A stretch of DNA of 8,242 nt from assembly GCA_002418705.1 (NCBI GenBank), contig DIEQ01000063.1:1-8242 (forward strand), given 5' to 3'. Both the position numbers and the translations under genes were made by a program. Below the pieces are notes generated by a model. It worked only from the letters and a program-made list of their open reading frames with translations, was not told the origin of the DNA and did no database searches. The DNA comes from Mageeibacillus sp. UBA5770. Lineage in GTDB: Bacteria; Bacillota_A; Clostridia; Saccharofermentanales; Saccharofermentanaceae. Shown here in pieces: positions 1 through 6,387 of the stretch; position 1 is the first letter of the stretch; each line of letters starts with the position of its first letter.

Positions 1-239
1 TCCTGTCTGATAACGGAGCGGGAATCCGCCCGGAGGAGCTGACGCGGATTTTTGACAAAGGCTTCACCGGAACGCTCGGAAGAAAGCATGAGCGATCGAC
101 CGGTATGGGGCTTTTCCTGTGTAAAAAACTCTGTGACAAGATGGGGCTTTCTATTGAGATTGCTTCCGGCGGTGATGGCTGCGGAACGACAGCTGCGATA
201 CATTTTCCAAGGGGATCCCTTACAACCGAAGTGATGTAG
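1..239 (+). CDS. BceS-like sensor histidine kinase, C-terminal fragment
   Basis: This is the last 78 codons of a gene that begins before the window (reading frame from base 3, TAG stop at 237-239). The visible part is the end of a HATPase_c domain: an N/G1-type ATP-binding motif SDNGAGI (residues 2-8 of the fragment), an F-box IFDKGFTG (about 16-23) and a G2 box STGMGLFLCKKL (about 32-43). The combination of IFDKGFTG, a GR-x-x-x-x-STGMGL stretch and LCDKMG is typical of the intramembrane-sensing kinases of BceS type, which have two membrane helices and little extracellular domain and rely on a partner ABC transporter for sensing. The phospho-accepting histidine and sensor part are off-window. 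A BceAB-type transporter follows 111 bp downstream, which supports the subfamily call. In such modules the response regulator gene normally lies just upstream, here out of view. Confidence 0.93.
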   Translation, partial: LSDNGAGIRPEELTRIFDKGFTGTLGRKHERSTGMGLFLCKKLCDKMGLSIEIASGGDGCGTTAAIHFPRGSLTTEVM

Positions 240-254
240 CCCCGTTTAACCTGT

Positions 255-270
255 CTTACATAATTGTAAG
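255..270. promoter_or_regulatory. Probable BceR-type response regulator box (inverted repeat)
   Basis: CTTACA-TAAT-TGTAAG is a perfect 6-bp inverted repeat with a 4-bp centre, placed between the kinase and transporter genes. It agrees with the TnACA-N4-TGTnA type motif described for response regulators of Bce-like modules in Bacillota (recalled from the literature, not looked up). Its centre lies about 63 bp before the start point inferred from the -10 element at 314-319, a plausible activator position. The binding regulator itself is not in the window. Confidence 0.68.
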
Positions 271-310
271 CCGCCGGTAAGGTTCTGTTAAGGCAGTGCA
301 GGCAGGCTTT

Positions 311-319
311 TGGTTAAAT
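311..319 (+). promoter_or_regulatory. Extended -10 promoter element for the bceAB-like genes
   Basis: TGG-TTAAAT reads as an extended -10 element (TGn followed by a 4/6 to 5/6 match to TATAAT). No good -35 hexamer lies at the proper distance (291-296 is AGGCAG), as expected for a promoter that needs an activator bound at 255-270. Transcription would begin near 326, leaving a leader of about 25 nt that holds the ribosome binding site at 336-341. Confidence 0.45.
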
Positions 320-335
320 GGAGTCAGTTAATTAC

Positions 336-341
336 AGGAGG
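336..341 (+). promoter_or_regulatory. Ribosome binding site deciding the start of the BceA-like gene
   Basis: A perfect AGGAGG sits 9 nt before the ATG at 351. The earlier in-frame ATG at 318 has no such site and lies before the inferred transcription start, so 351 is the better start. Confidence 0.85.
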
Positions 342-350
342 TTACTGAAA

Positions 351-1118
351 ATGAGTAAAATGCTCACCGTTACACAGGTTGAAAAGTACTATGGCAACAA
401 GGGGAATCTTACCAAGGCGCTCGACGGCGTCAGCTTTTCCGTTGGAGAAGGCGAATATGTAGGCATTATGGGCGCATCAGGAAGCGGAAAAACAACGCTG
501 CTGAACTGCATTTCCACGATTGATAAAGTGACGAGCGGCCAGATTGTGATCGGCGGCCATGACATTACAGGCCTTAAGAGCCGTCAGCTGTCTGAATTCA
601 GAAGGAAGAAGCTCGGATTTATTTTCCAGGATTTCAACCTTCTTGACACGCTCACGGCACAGGAAAATATCATCCTTCCCCTGACGATTTCCGCGGTAAA
701 TCATCGCGAAGCCATTCGCAGGACAGCCGAAGTTGCACAGACTCTCGGCATATCGGACGTCCTCGCAAAATATCCGTACCAGATGTCCGGAGGACAGCGC
801 CAGCGCGTAGCCGCCGCACGAGCCATTGTTTCGAAGCCGTCGATGGTGCTCGCAGACGAGCCGACCGGGGCACTCGATTCCAAATCTTCCAGGATGCTTC
901 TGGAAAGCATGGAAAAACTTAATGCTGATCTTGGAGCAACGATTCTGATGGTCACGCATGATGCATTTGCCGCCAGCTACTGCAGGCGGATACTTTTCAT
1001 AAAAGACGGCATGCTTTTCAATGAGCTGATCCGCGGAGAACAGTCGAGGCGGGATTTTTTCGGGAAAATCATCGAAGTTATCTCTCTTTTAGGAGGTGAC
1101 GTAAGCCATGTACTGTAA
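351..1118 (+). CDS. BceA-like ABC transporter ATP-binding protein (peptide antibiotic sensing/resistance)
   Basis: A 255-residue ABC ATPase, full length for the MacB/BceA class. Visible motifs, numbered from the ATG at 351: Walker A GASGSGKTT (41-49), Q-loop Gln 93 in FIFQDFNLLD, signature MSGGQRQR (145-152), Walker B VLADEP (166-171), D-loop near GALD (173-176) and switch His 203 in VTHD. The C-terminal tail (about 232-255: RRDFFGKI then SLLGGD) is characteristic of BceA homologues. It should hydrolyse ATP at the inner face of the membrane for the permease encoded next, whose start codon lies inside this gene (11-bp overlap), with AGGAGGTGA at 1091-1099 as the permease's ribosome binding site. 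BceAB-type transporters protect against cell-wall-active peptides such as bacitracin or lantibiotics and signal to the partner kinase. The actual substrate here cannot be told from sequence. An in-frame ATG at 318 would add 11 residues but is poorly supported. Confidence 0.95.
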   Translation: MSKMLTVTQVEKYYGNKGNLTKALDGVSFSVGEGEYVGIMGASGSGKTTLLNCISTIDKVTSGQIVIGGHDITGLKSRQLSEFRRKKLGFIFQDFNLLDTLTAQENIILPLTISAVNHREAIRRTAEVAQTLGISDVLAKYPYQMSGGQRQRVAAARAIVSKPSMVLADEPTGALDSKSSRMLLESMEKLNADLGATILMVTHDAFAASYCRRILFIKDGMLFNELIRGEQSRRDFFGKIIEVISLLGGDVSHVL

Positions 1119-3147
1119 GCTAGCTTTCCGCAATGTCAAAAAAAGTCTGAGGGATTACCTTTTGTACTTTCTGACACTTACGTTTGCCGTGTGCATTTTT
1201 TATGTTTTTAACTCGATTGAAGCACAGCAGGTCATGCTCAAAATCTCCAATTCTGAAAAAGAAATTCTAAAGACCCTTACCCAGCTGATGGATGTTGTAT
1301 CTGTTTTTGTGTCCGTCATACTGGGCTTTCTGATTGTCAGTGCGAATCACTTTCTGATTCGCCGCCGTAAAAAGGAGCTGGGCATCTATCTTCTTCTCGG
1401 CATGAAAAAGAGCCGCGTCTCGCGGATCCTGGTTATTGAGACTCTGCTGATCGGCGTGATTTCACTCGGTGCCGGTCTGCTGGCAGGTGTTTTTATTTCA
1501 CAGTGGCTGTCGATCTTCACAGCCAGAATTTTCCAGGCAGATATGACCGCCTATCAGTTTATATTTTCAACAAAGGCATTTCTGAAGACATTGCTGTACT
1601 TTGGCATCATCTTCCTGATCGTTATTGCCGCCAGTGCGTTCGCCGTGTCCAAAAACCAGTTGATTGATCTTCTGACCGCGCAGCGTAAAAATGAAAAGCC
1701 CGCAGTAAAGCACCCGGTACTGACTGTGATATTGTTTTTGCTGGCCGTGACCTGCCTGGCCGTGGCTTATCAGCAGGTGCTCAAAAACGGAATTTACCGT
1801 TTTGACGGCGTCCTGCTCCGCGAGGTGATTCTCGGTGCGGTCGGTACGTTCCTGTTTTTCGCATCGCTTTCCGGCTTTTTCCTGAAACTCCTGCAGAGTG
1901 TGAAAGGGTATTACTTCAAGGATCTGAATTTCTTTATCCTTCGTCAGATCAACAGCAGGATCAATTCGGCTCATATATCGATTTCGTTCGTCTGCCTGAT
2001 GCTTTTCTGTACGATTGGAATCCTTTCTACTGGCCTTGGCATGAATGCGGCCATGGAGGCGGGACTTGCCGACGCAACGCCGTTTGATGTTGAGCTGTAT
2101 ACCTGGTCAGGGGAGTCAAAGTCTATATCGGACGACCTGGCAGCGAAGGGAATCCTTCTTTCGGAGTATTCTGAAGAGACCTTTGAGTTTGCGGATTACA
2201 TCAATCCGTCGATCGCCAGGAATGTGGTCATCACGCAGGAATTGGAAAAGAAACTGGAAACAGAATATTTTCTGGGCGGGATCAGCGATCCGATTCCTTT
2301 CATACGCCTGTCAGATTACAACAGGCTCTTAGACATGCAGGGTGTTGCCCCCCTGACATTAAATGACGGAGAAATTGCATTTTCCTATTCGGGATGTTCC
2401 CAGGGATTAAGGGACAAAATTGAGGAAAAATGGAATCCAACAGGCAAAATAGATCTGATGGAACAGACCTTTTCGATCTATCCCGAGATTCTTTCTGCCT
2501 CGATTGTGTCTTTCGGAGGTGCCTCAAATCTGGCGCTTGTTGTCCGTGATTCGGTCCTTCTTAATGAAGACGGCAGCCTGCATGCGGATTTTGCACCTTC
2601 CCAGAGTTACCTCCAGTTTAACTGCATGGGAGACAGTGAAGCGATGCAGGATGCTTTCGACAGCAGGGTATATTCCTTTTACACGGAGGAATCGAATTCC
2701 CTCCCGTATGTAATCAGTACCCGTAATATTGTGGATGCAAGTTATGCAGGAAGTAAGGCGATCATTGCCTATGTCGGCATCTATGTCGGGCTGGTATTCC
2801 TGATGACAAGCGCTGCCGTACTTTCGCTGCAGCAGCTCTCCGAGGTTGCCGATAACCGCCAGCGGTATCTTGTCCTGAAAAAGGTAGGGGCTGATGACCG
2901 GCTGATAGATCTCGCTATTTTCCGACAGACTGCCATATACTTTGCCCTGCCCCTTCTCCTGGCCATGATTCACTCCATTGTCGGGCTTACCGTCGCCAAT
3001 GAAGCGATCCGAAGCCTCGGAGGCCTCAATGCCGCGAAGAACATCTTCATTACGGCAGCCCTGATTCTTGTGATTTACGGAGGCTACTTTCTGGCGACCT
3101 TCATGGGCAGCCGTCAGATGATTGTCCGCGAGGAACGGAACGGATAG
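1108..3147 (+). CDS. BceB-like FtsX-family ABC transporter permease
   Basis: A 679-residue membrane protein with the BceB layout. Ten membrane segments are readable at roughly 17-36, 60-84, 105-135, 158-181, 203-222, 238-260, 290-312, 551-575, 606-630 and 645-667. A large hydrophilic domain of about 235 residues (313-548) lies between TM7 and TM8; in BceB proteins this extracellular domain is tied to substrate specificity and sensing. The N-terminal FtsX-like core includes HFLIRRRKKELGIYLLLGMKK (split across 81-101), a typical coupling region to the ATPase, and a second such region sits near 580-600 (QRYLVLKKVGADDR). The start is set by AGGAGGTGA at 1091-1099, 8 nt ahead of the ATG. It forms the transporter with the overlapping upstream ATPase and probably a sensory complex with the BceS-like kinase. 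Length and domains look intact. Homology at family level is certain; the drug recognised is unknown. Confidence 0.95.
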   Translation: MYCKLAFRNVKKSLRDYLLYFLTLTFAVCIFYVFNSIEAQQVMLKISNSEKEILKTLTQLMDVVSVFVSVILGFLIVSANHFLIRRRKKELGIYLLLGMKKSRVSRILVIETLLIGVISLGAGLLAGVFISQWLSIFTARIFQADMTAYQFIFSTKAFLKTLLYFGIIFLIVIAASAFAVSKNQLIDLLTAQRKNEKPAVKHPVLTVILFLLAVTCLAVAYQQVLKNGIYRFDGVLLREVILGAVGTFLFFASLSGFFLKLLQSVKGYYFKDLNFFILRQINSRINSAHISISFVCLMLFCTIGILSTGLGMNAAMEAGLADATPFDVELYTWSGESKSISDDLAAKGILLSEYSEETFEFADYINPSIARNVVITQELEKKLETEYFLGGISDPIPFIRLSDYNRLLDMQGVAPLTLNDGEIAFSYSGCSQGLRDKIEEKWNPTGKIDLMEQTFSIYPEILSASIVSFGGASNLALVVRDSVLLNEDGSLHADFAPSQSYLQFNCMGDSEAMQDAFDSRVYSFYTEESNSLPYVISTRNIVDASYAGSKAIIAYVGIYVGLVFLMTSAAVLSLQQLSEVADNRQRYLVLKKVGADDRLIDLAIFRQTAIYFALPLLLAMIHSIVGLTVANEAIRSLGGLNAAKNIFITAALILVIYGGYFLATFMGSRQMIVREERNG

Positions 3148-3313
3148 CATTTTTCCGTATACCGAATATTGAACGGAATAAGGCGCTGCACTCATATTTG
3201 ACAGGAATTATTTCCAAATCCGTAACCAATTATGTTCGTTCCCGGCGCACAATTGAAGTGGAGGGACATACGGCTTTTCAGCTGATATTCGGGGGGAGAA
3301 AAGCGAGCAGCTT
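3148..3313. other. Intergenic gap between permease and SDR genes
   Basis: No gene with a credible start is seen here. A short inverted repeat (TTCCGT 3153-3158 with ACGGAA 3173-3178) lacks a T-tract and is not a convincing terminator. A poor promoter match, TTGAAC-N17-TCATAT (3169-3197), and an isolated TTGACA (3198-3203) without a matching -10 are present. A reading frame open across the whole gap (to a TAA at 3333-3335) gives protein-like sequence without a start codon; see findings. A G6 run at 3291-3296 precedes the next gene. Confidence 0.5.
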
Positions 3314-4354
3314 ATGGATCCGGTTTTTCTCGTAACCGGTGCTACCGGTCATCTTGGCAATACAATCATCCGCATGCTCACAGAGCAGAAGCGGCGTGTG
3401 CGTGCGCTTGTCCTGCCGACAGATAATACAAAGGCGATTGAGGGACTCCCCGTCGAAGTGTTCGAGGGAAACGTCTGTGACAAACGATCCATGGAGCCGT
3501 TTTTCCGGGTGGAAAATCCGGGTGATGCCATCGTCATCCATACGGCCGGTATCGTATCGATTTCTTCGCGGAGTGATCCGAAGGTATACCAGGTCAATGT
3601 GCAGGGCACCAAAAATGTGACCGACCTGTGCGTTGAGAAAAAGGTCCGCAGGCTGATTTACATCAGTTCCGTGCATGCCATTCCTGAATGCAGACATGGT
3701 GAAACTCTCTGTGAGACAGATCATTTTGCCCCCGCGGATGTCATCGGAGGCTATGCAAAAACGAAGGCAGAAGCTACGCAATATGTCCTTGACCAGGTCA
3801 GGGATCACGGCCTCGATGCCGTTATCGTGCATCCGTCGGGCATCGTCGGGCCGCAGGATTACGGCAATGCCCATATGACACAGATGGTTATGGACTACAT
3901 AAGCGGCAAGCTGACCGCCAGCGTCCGCGGCGGCTATGACTTCGTCGATGTGCGCGATGTAGCTCAGGGCGTGCTTTCCGCCGTTGAACGCGGGAAAAAG
4001 GGCCAGTGCTACATTCTTTCGAACAGGTATATTACCGTGAAGCAGATGCTCGACATGCTCCACAAAATAAGCGGCCAGCGAAAGATACGTACGGTGCTGC
4101 CGCTGTGGTTTGCGAAAATGACGGCACCTTTTGCCGAGATCTACTATCGTATGCGGAAAAAGCCGCCTCTTTTCACAAGTTATTCCCTGTATACGCTTTT
4201 CTCCAACTCGGCCATGAGCCACAAACGTGCCGACCGGGAGCTCGACTATACGACGCGCGACATGTACAGGACATTGTCCGACACGGTAGTCTGGCAAAGC
4301 GAGCATCCCAGAAGCGGGCATTCAAAAATACGCAGCAAACCGGGGCACACATGA
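3314..4354 (+). CDS. NAD(P)-dependent epimerase/dehydratase family protein (extended SDR)
   Basis: A 346-residue extended short-chain dehydrogenase/reductase. The N-terminal Rossmann strand is followed by the dinucleotide-binding motif TGATGHLG (residues 8-15). Further SDR marks are a DAIVIHTAG segment (71-79), the active-site strand YISSV (116-120), the catalytic YxxxK pair Tyr147 and Lys151 in GGYAKTKAEA, the HPSGIVGP stretch (173-180) and VDVRDVA (211-217). The last third (about 240-330) is the substrate-binding region, ending with the usual RADRELDYTTR and a C-terminal helix; about 16 polar residues follow. It resembles dihydroflavonol-reductase-like and sugar-epimerase-like SDRs, acting on a sugar nucleotide or a ketone/aldehyde in the cytoplasm, but the substrate is not readable. 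The start at 3314 is chosen because the Rossmann fold begins at residue 4 and no upstream in-frame start exists. Its ribosome binding site is weak: the purine-rich GGGGAG lies about 16 nt upstream. The GyrI-like gene follows after 64 bp. Confidence 0.9.
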   Translation: MDPVFLVTGATGHLGNTIIRMLTEQKRRVRALVLPTDNTKAIEGLPVEVFEGNVCDKRSMEPFFRVENPGDAIVIHTAGIVSISSRSDPKVYQVNVQGTKNVTDLCVEKKVRRLIYISSVHAIPECRHGETLCETDHFAPADVIGGYAKTKAEATQYVLDQVRDHGLDAVIVHPSGIVGPQDYGNAHMTQMVMDYISGKLTASVRGGYDFVDVRDVAQGVLSAVERGKKGQCYILSNRYITVKQMLDMLHKISGQRKIRTVLPLWFAKMTAPFAEIYYRMRKKPPLFTSYSLYTLFSNSAMSHKRADRELDYTTRDMYRTLSDTVVWQSEHPRSGHSKIRSKPGHT

Positions 4355-4403
4355 TTCCTTCCATGTAGTCTATGGTTTATACTTAATAACAGGATGCTTA
4401 ACC

Positions 4404-4411
4404 GGGGGGGA
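4404..4411 (+). promoter_or_regulatory. Unusual poly-G ribosome binding site
   Basis: A run of seven G followed by A lies 7 nt before the ATG at 4419 and can pair with the CCUCC core of 16S rRNA in several registers. It is the only purine-rich site at the right distance. Homopolymer runs of this length are prone to slippage, which could alter spacing or translation strength. Confidence 0.5.
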
Positions 4412-4418
4412 TTCAATC

Positions 4419-5060
4419 ATGGGTGCAATAGACTTCAAAAAGATTGATAAAGAATTATACAGTCCGGGCCCGGCTCCGTCACTTATCCGGGTACCGGCCA
4501 TGCAGTTTATCATGGCCGACGGAAAAGGCGATCCCAATGATCAAGACGGCGAATACGCCGCAGCCGTCGAACTCCTGTACGGACTTTCCTACGGCATCCG
4601 GATGAGCCCGAAAAACGGCCCGGCTCCCCAGGGTTATTTCGAATATGTCGTGCCGCCGCTCGAAGGACTCTGGTGGCGAAACGATGACTCCATGGATTTC
4701 ACGGAAAAAGACAAATTCTATTGGACCGTAATGATCCGCCAGCCGGATTTCGTAGACGAGGCTGTATTTTCAGCAGCGAAGGACGCTCTCTCTCACAAAA
4801 AGAAGAACCTGGATGTCTCAAAGGCGCGTCTTGTTACATGGGATGAAGGTCTTTGCGTACAGCTGATGCATACCGGTCCCTACAAAGATGAATCGGCCTC
4901 CATTGCTCAAATCGTGGCCTTTGTCAGCGCAAACGGCCTTGCCGAGGATATCTGCGATACACGCCGCCATCATGAAATATATCTCGGCGACCCGCGCAAG
5001 ACCGCACCTGAAAAGTTAAAGACGGTGCTGCGGCATCCTGTTAAAAGACTAGAGTACTGA
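4419..5060 (+). CDS. GyrI-like small-molecule-binding domain protein
   Basis: A 213-residue cytoplasmic protein of the stand-alone GyrI-like family (COG4832 type, no DNA-binding domain). Typical marks are MADGKGDPN (32-40), an ELLYGLSYGIRM stretch (51-62), the EYVVPPLEGLWW segment (75-86) with the conserved Pro-Leu-Glu-Gly and Trp pair, a FYWTVMIRQPDFV stretch (100-112), a GPYKDE motif (153-158), and the C-terminal HHEIYLGDPRKTAPEKLKTV stretch (184-203). The length fits the family. GyrI-like domains bind amphipathic or aromatic small molecules; some stand-alone members (for example Listeria Lin2189, from memory) hydrolyse cyclopropane-bearing DNA alkylating drugs. A protective role fits the nearby antibiotic transporter, but that is inference. 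It lies 64 bp after the SDR gene, with a weak possible -10 (TATACT, 4378-4383) in the gap, so it may be co-transcribed. A strong hairpin terminator follows the stop by 22 bp. Confidence 0.92.
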   Translation: MGAIDFKKIDKELYSPGPAPSLIRVPAMQFIMADGKGDPNDQDGEYAAAVELLYGLSYGIRMSPKNGPAPQGYFEYVVPPLEGLWWRNDDSMDFTEKDKFYWTVMIRQPDFVDEAVFSAAKDALSHKKKNLDVSKARLVTWDEGLCVQLMHTGPYKDESASIAQIVAFVSANGLAEDICDTRRHHEIYLGDPRKTAPEKLKTVLRHPVKRLEY

Positions 5061-5081
5061 ATGTCCTAAACTCCCTTGTAT

Positions 5082-5129
5082 ATAAAACAGCCCTGCCGCA
5101 GGCATCAAGCTTCGGCAGGGCTGTTTTAT
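5082..5129. terminator. Bidirectional intrinsic terminator between GyrI-like and GNAT genes
   Basis: Perfect 17-nt arms ATAAAACAGCCCTGCCG (5082-5098) and its complement (5113-5129) flank a 14-nt loop. The GC-rich core is bordered by A4 on the left and T4 on the right, so each strand reads as hairpin plus U-tract. It ends the + strand GyrI-like transcript and the - strand GNAT transcript. The TAA stop of the GNAT gene (5126-5128) lies inside the right arm. Confidence 0.93.
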
Positions 5130-5581
5130 GTATTCATATCGTATATCATCTGCGTGAACCGGATCCCGTCAGTCACGGTCTCTTTACTTGTGTCCGTAAA
5201 TCCAAGGCGATGATAAACAGGGATGGCGTAGGGGGATGAATTGACCGTTATCGAATCACAGCCTGCCAGCCTGTAATACCCTTCAACGACTGTAAACAGC
5301 GCCCTGGCAATCCCCCTGCGATGGAATTCCTTGCGGACAAAGAGCAGGGAGATATGACTCGGATCCCGCGCAGCGATGACACCGGCCAGCACGTCGCCCA
5401 TAAAGCTCCCCCAGAAGTGGAGCTTACCGGCCGCCATCATGGCAGGTGCATCATCAAGGAATTTTCTGAATACGGCCACTCCTGCCGGGTCATATTCCGG
5501 AGCTTCAAATTCGCAGAAAACAGCCCACACCAGATTGAGGGCTTCATACATATCCTTATCGGTAAGCTGTCTTATTCGCAT
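5126..5581 (-). CDS. GNAT family N-acetyltransferase
   Basis: A 151-residue single-domain GNAT enzyme, usual length for the family. The acetyl-CoA pyrophosphate-binding motif A is visible as HISLLFVRKEFHRRGIARAL (76-95), with the R/Q-x-x-G-x-A/G loop formed by R88, R89, G90, I91 and A92. Motif B follows as VNSSPYAIPVYHRLGF (113-128), with Tyr123 in the usual place of the general acid. It transfers an acetyl group from acetyl-CoA to an amine; the acceptor (small molecule, antibiotic or protein N-terminus) cannot be predicted. The start is supported by AAGGAG on the - strand (5589-5594) 7 nt before the ATG. It is transcribed alone, divergent from the TetR operon and convergent with the GyrI-like gene, sharing its terminator. 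Confidence 0.93.
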   Translation of the reverse strand: MRIRQLTDKDMYEALNLVWAVFCEFEAPEYDPAGVAVFRKFLDDAPAMMAAGKLHFWGSFMGDVLAGVIAARDPSHISLLFVRKEFHRRGIARALFTVVEGYYRLAGCDSITVNSSPYAIPVYHRLGFTDTSKETVTDGIRFTQMIYDMNT

Positions 5582-5642
5582 CGTCCGGCTCCTTCCCGAA
5601 AACAGACTGATTACATTGATTTGCTGCTAATTACTTCAGTTT

Positions 5643-5648
5643 ATCATA
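5643..5648 (-). promoter_or_regulatory. Possible -10 element for the GNAT gene
   Basis: On the - strand this reads TATGAT, 61 nt before the GNAT start codon. The region where a -35 would lie (about 5666-5671) is only T-rich and matches poorly. A short TTTTTC-GA-GAAAAA inverted repeat (5656-5669) sits within the spacer and could be an operator or chance in AT-rich DNA. Confidence 0.3.
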
Positions 5649-5676
5649 CGGATAATTTTTCGAGAAAAAATAGGTA

Positions 5677-5705
5677 TTGCATCATTCGAATAATCGTGAT
5701 ATTTT
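5677..5705 (+). promoter_or_regulatory. Promoter of the TetR operon
   Basis: TTGCAT (-35, 5677-5682), a 17-bp spacer and TATTTT (-10, 5700-5705) form a good sigma-A-type promoter. Transcription would begin near 5712, inside the first palindrome of the operator that follows directly. Confidence 0.62.
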
Positions 5706-5733
5706 ATTACCAGCGGTAATTACCAGCGGTAAT
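5706..5733. promoter_or_regulatory. Tandem palindromic operator, probable TetR autoregulation site
   Basis: Two copies of ATTACC-AGC-GGTAAT (5706-5720 and 5719-5733) are joined with a shared AT, giving a 13-bp repeat period. Each copy is an inverted repeat with a 3-bp centre, and the junction GGTAATTACC is itself a perfect palindrome. The array starts right after the -10 and ends at the ribosome binding site of the TetR gene, so bound repressor would block initiation. Palindromes of this size next to a tetR-type gene are the usual place for its own operator. Confidence 0.8.
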
Positions 5734-5739
5734 AAGGAG
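5734..5739 (+). promoter_or_regulatory. Ribosome binding site deciding the TetR gene start
   Basis: AAGGAG (preceded by T at 5733) lies 6 nt before the ATG at 5746. An earlier in-frame ATG at 5677 overlaps the -35 element and would be upstream of the transcript start. Confidence 0.85.
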
Positions 5740-5745
5740 CGTGAC

Positions 5746-6357
5746 ATGAACCCACCAAAGAAGAATCTTAACCGGGAAACAATTTTAGATACAGCGTTGC
5801 TGATGATAGATGAGACGGGCGGCATCAAAGAAGTGACACTGCGTGCGATTGCTCAGAGAATGGGCTGTGCACATACGAACCTTTACAATTATTTCTCCAG
5901 TCTCGAAGAAATCTATTGGGAGTGTGTCGCCAGAATTCTTCTCCTGATGATCGAAGACATGGGCAGGGAAGATCCGGATATCCCGGATCCGGAGGAGAAG
6001 CTGTTCGGGGCTCTGCTGCGGATGATGGATTTTTCTTTCGACCATTTAGGGTGGCACCGTCTGGTCTGGCTTGAACCTTCAAAGGGAAGTCCGCCGCCTC
6101 AGGTAATCCCGGCACTGCATCAGGCACCTTTGTTTTTAGCAAAGGTTATTTCAGAAGCCGGTAAGGGAACACTGAATGAATCCCGGGTAAGCCAGTTACT
6201 CGACATCCTTTTTGCCTATCTTTATGGGGAAATCAACATGTGGATTACCCGGAGAAATTCAGCAGCAGACCGTCAAAAATGCAAAGACAATGCATACGTT
6301 AACATAAGACTCATATTCCGGCTTATCCGGGATGATGCAAAAACAGCAGAAGTATAA
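5746..6357 (+). CDS. TetR/AcrR family transcriptional regulator
   Basis: A 203-residue regulator, normal length for TetR proteins. The N-terminal DNA-binding domain occupies about residues 9-57: helix 1 around ETILDTALLMID, then the helix-turn-helix EVTLRAIAQRMGCAHTNLYN (27-46), followed by the typical YFSSLEEIY. The rest (about 60-200) is the helical ligand-binding and dimer domain, which is poorly conserved; a GSPPPQVIPALH loop and Trp-containing segments are seen, but no ligand can be named. The likely role is repression of its own promoter through the tandem palindromes at 5706-5733, relieved by an unknown ligand. The flavodoxin-like gene starts 30 bp after the stop on the same strand and is the most probable target along with the transferase gene. 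Confidence 0.94.
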   Translation: MNPPKKNLNRETILDTALLMIDETGGIKEVTLRAIAQRMGCAHTNLYNYFSSLEEIYWECVARILLLMIEDMGREDPDIPDPEEKLFGALLRMMDFSFDHLGWHRLVWLEPSKGSPPPQVIPALHQAPLFLAKVISEAGKGTLNESRVSQLLDILFAYLYGEINMWITRRNSAADRQKCKDNAYVNIRLIFRLIRDDAKTAEV

Positions 6358-6387
6358 AGACAGCAGCAAAAATGGAGGATACCGGAG

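Noticed and set aside
318..350. Earlier in-frame ATG for the BceA-like gene
   Set aside because: It overlaps the extended -10 element and lacks a ribosome binding site; AGGAGG at 336-341 serves the ATG at 351.
3153..3178. Inverted repeat TTCCGT/ACGGAA after the permease gene as a terminator
   Set aside because: The stem is only 6 bp with a 14-nt loop, and there is no T-tract after it.
2524..3195. A 223-codon open frame antisense to the permease gene
   Set aside because: It overlaps the conserved C-terminal permease part and has no domain or start signal of its own.
3278..4321. A 347-codon open frame antisense to the SDR gene
   Set aside because: It lies almost wholly opposite a gene with clear SDR motifs, its translation is rich in His/Arg/Cys without recognisable domains, and it has no ribosome binding site. 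It is a shadow of codon bias.
5706..5733. The two tandem repeats as the start of a CRISPR array or an attachment site
   Set aside because: Only two copies, no spacers, no cas or integrase genes; position and symmetry fit a repressor operator.
5677..5745. Earlier in-frame ATG for the TetR gene
   Set aside because: It overlaps the promoter -35, and the added residues would be encoded by the promoter/operator; the ATG at 5746 has AAGGAG at 6 nt.
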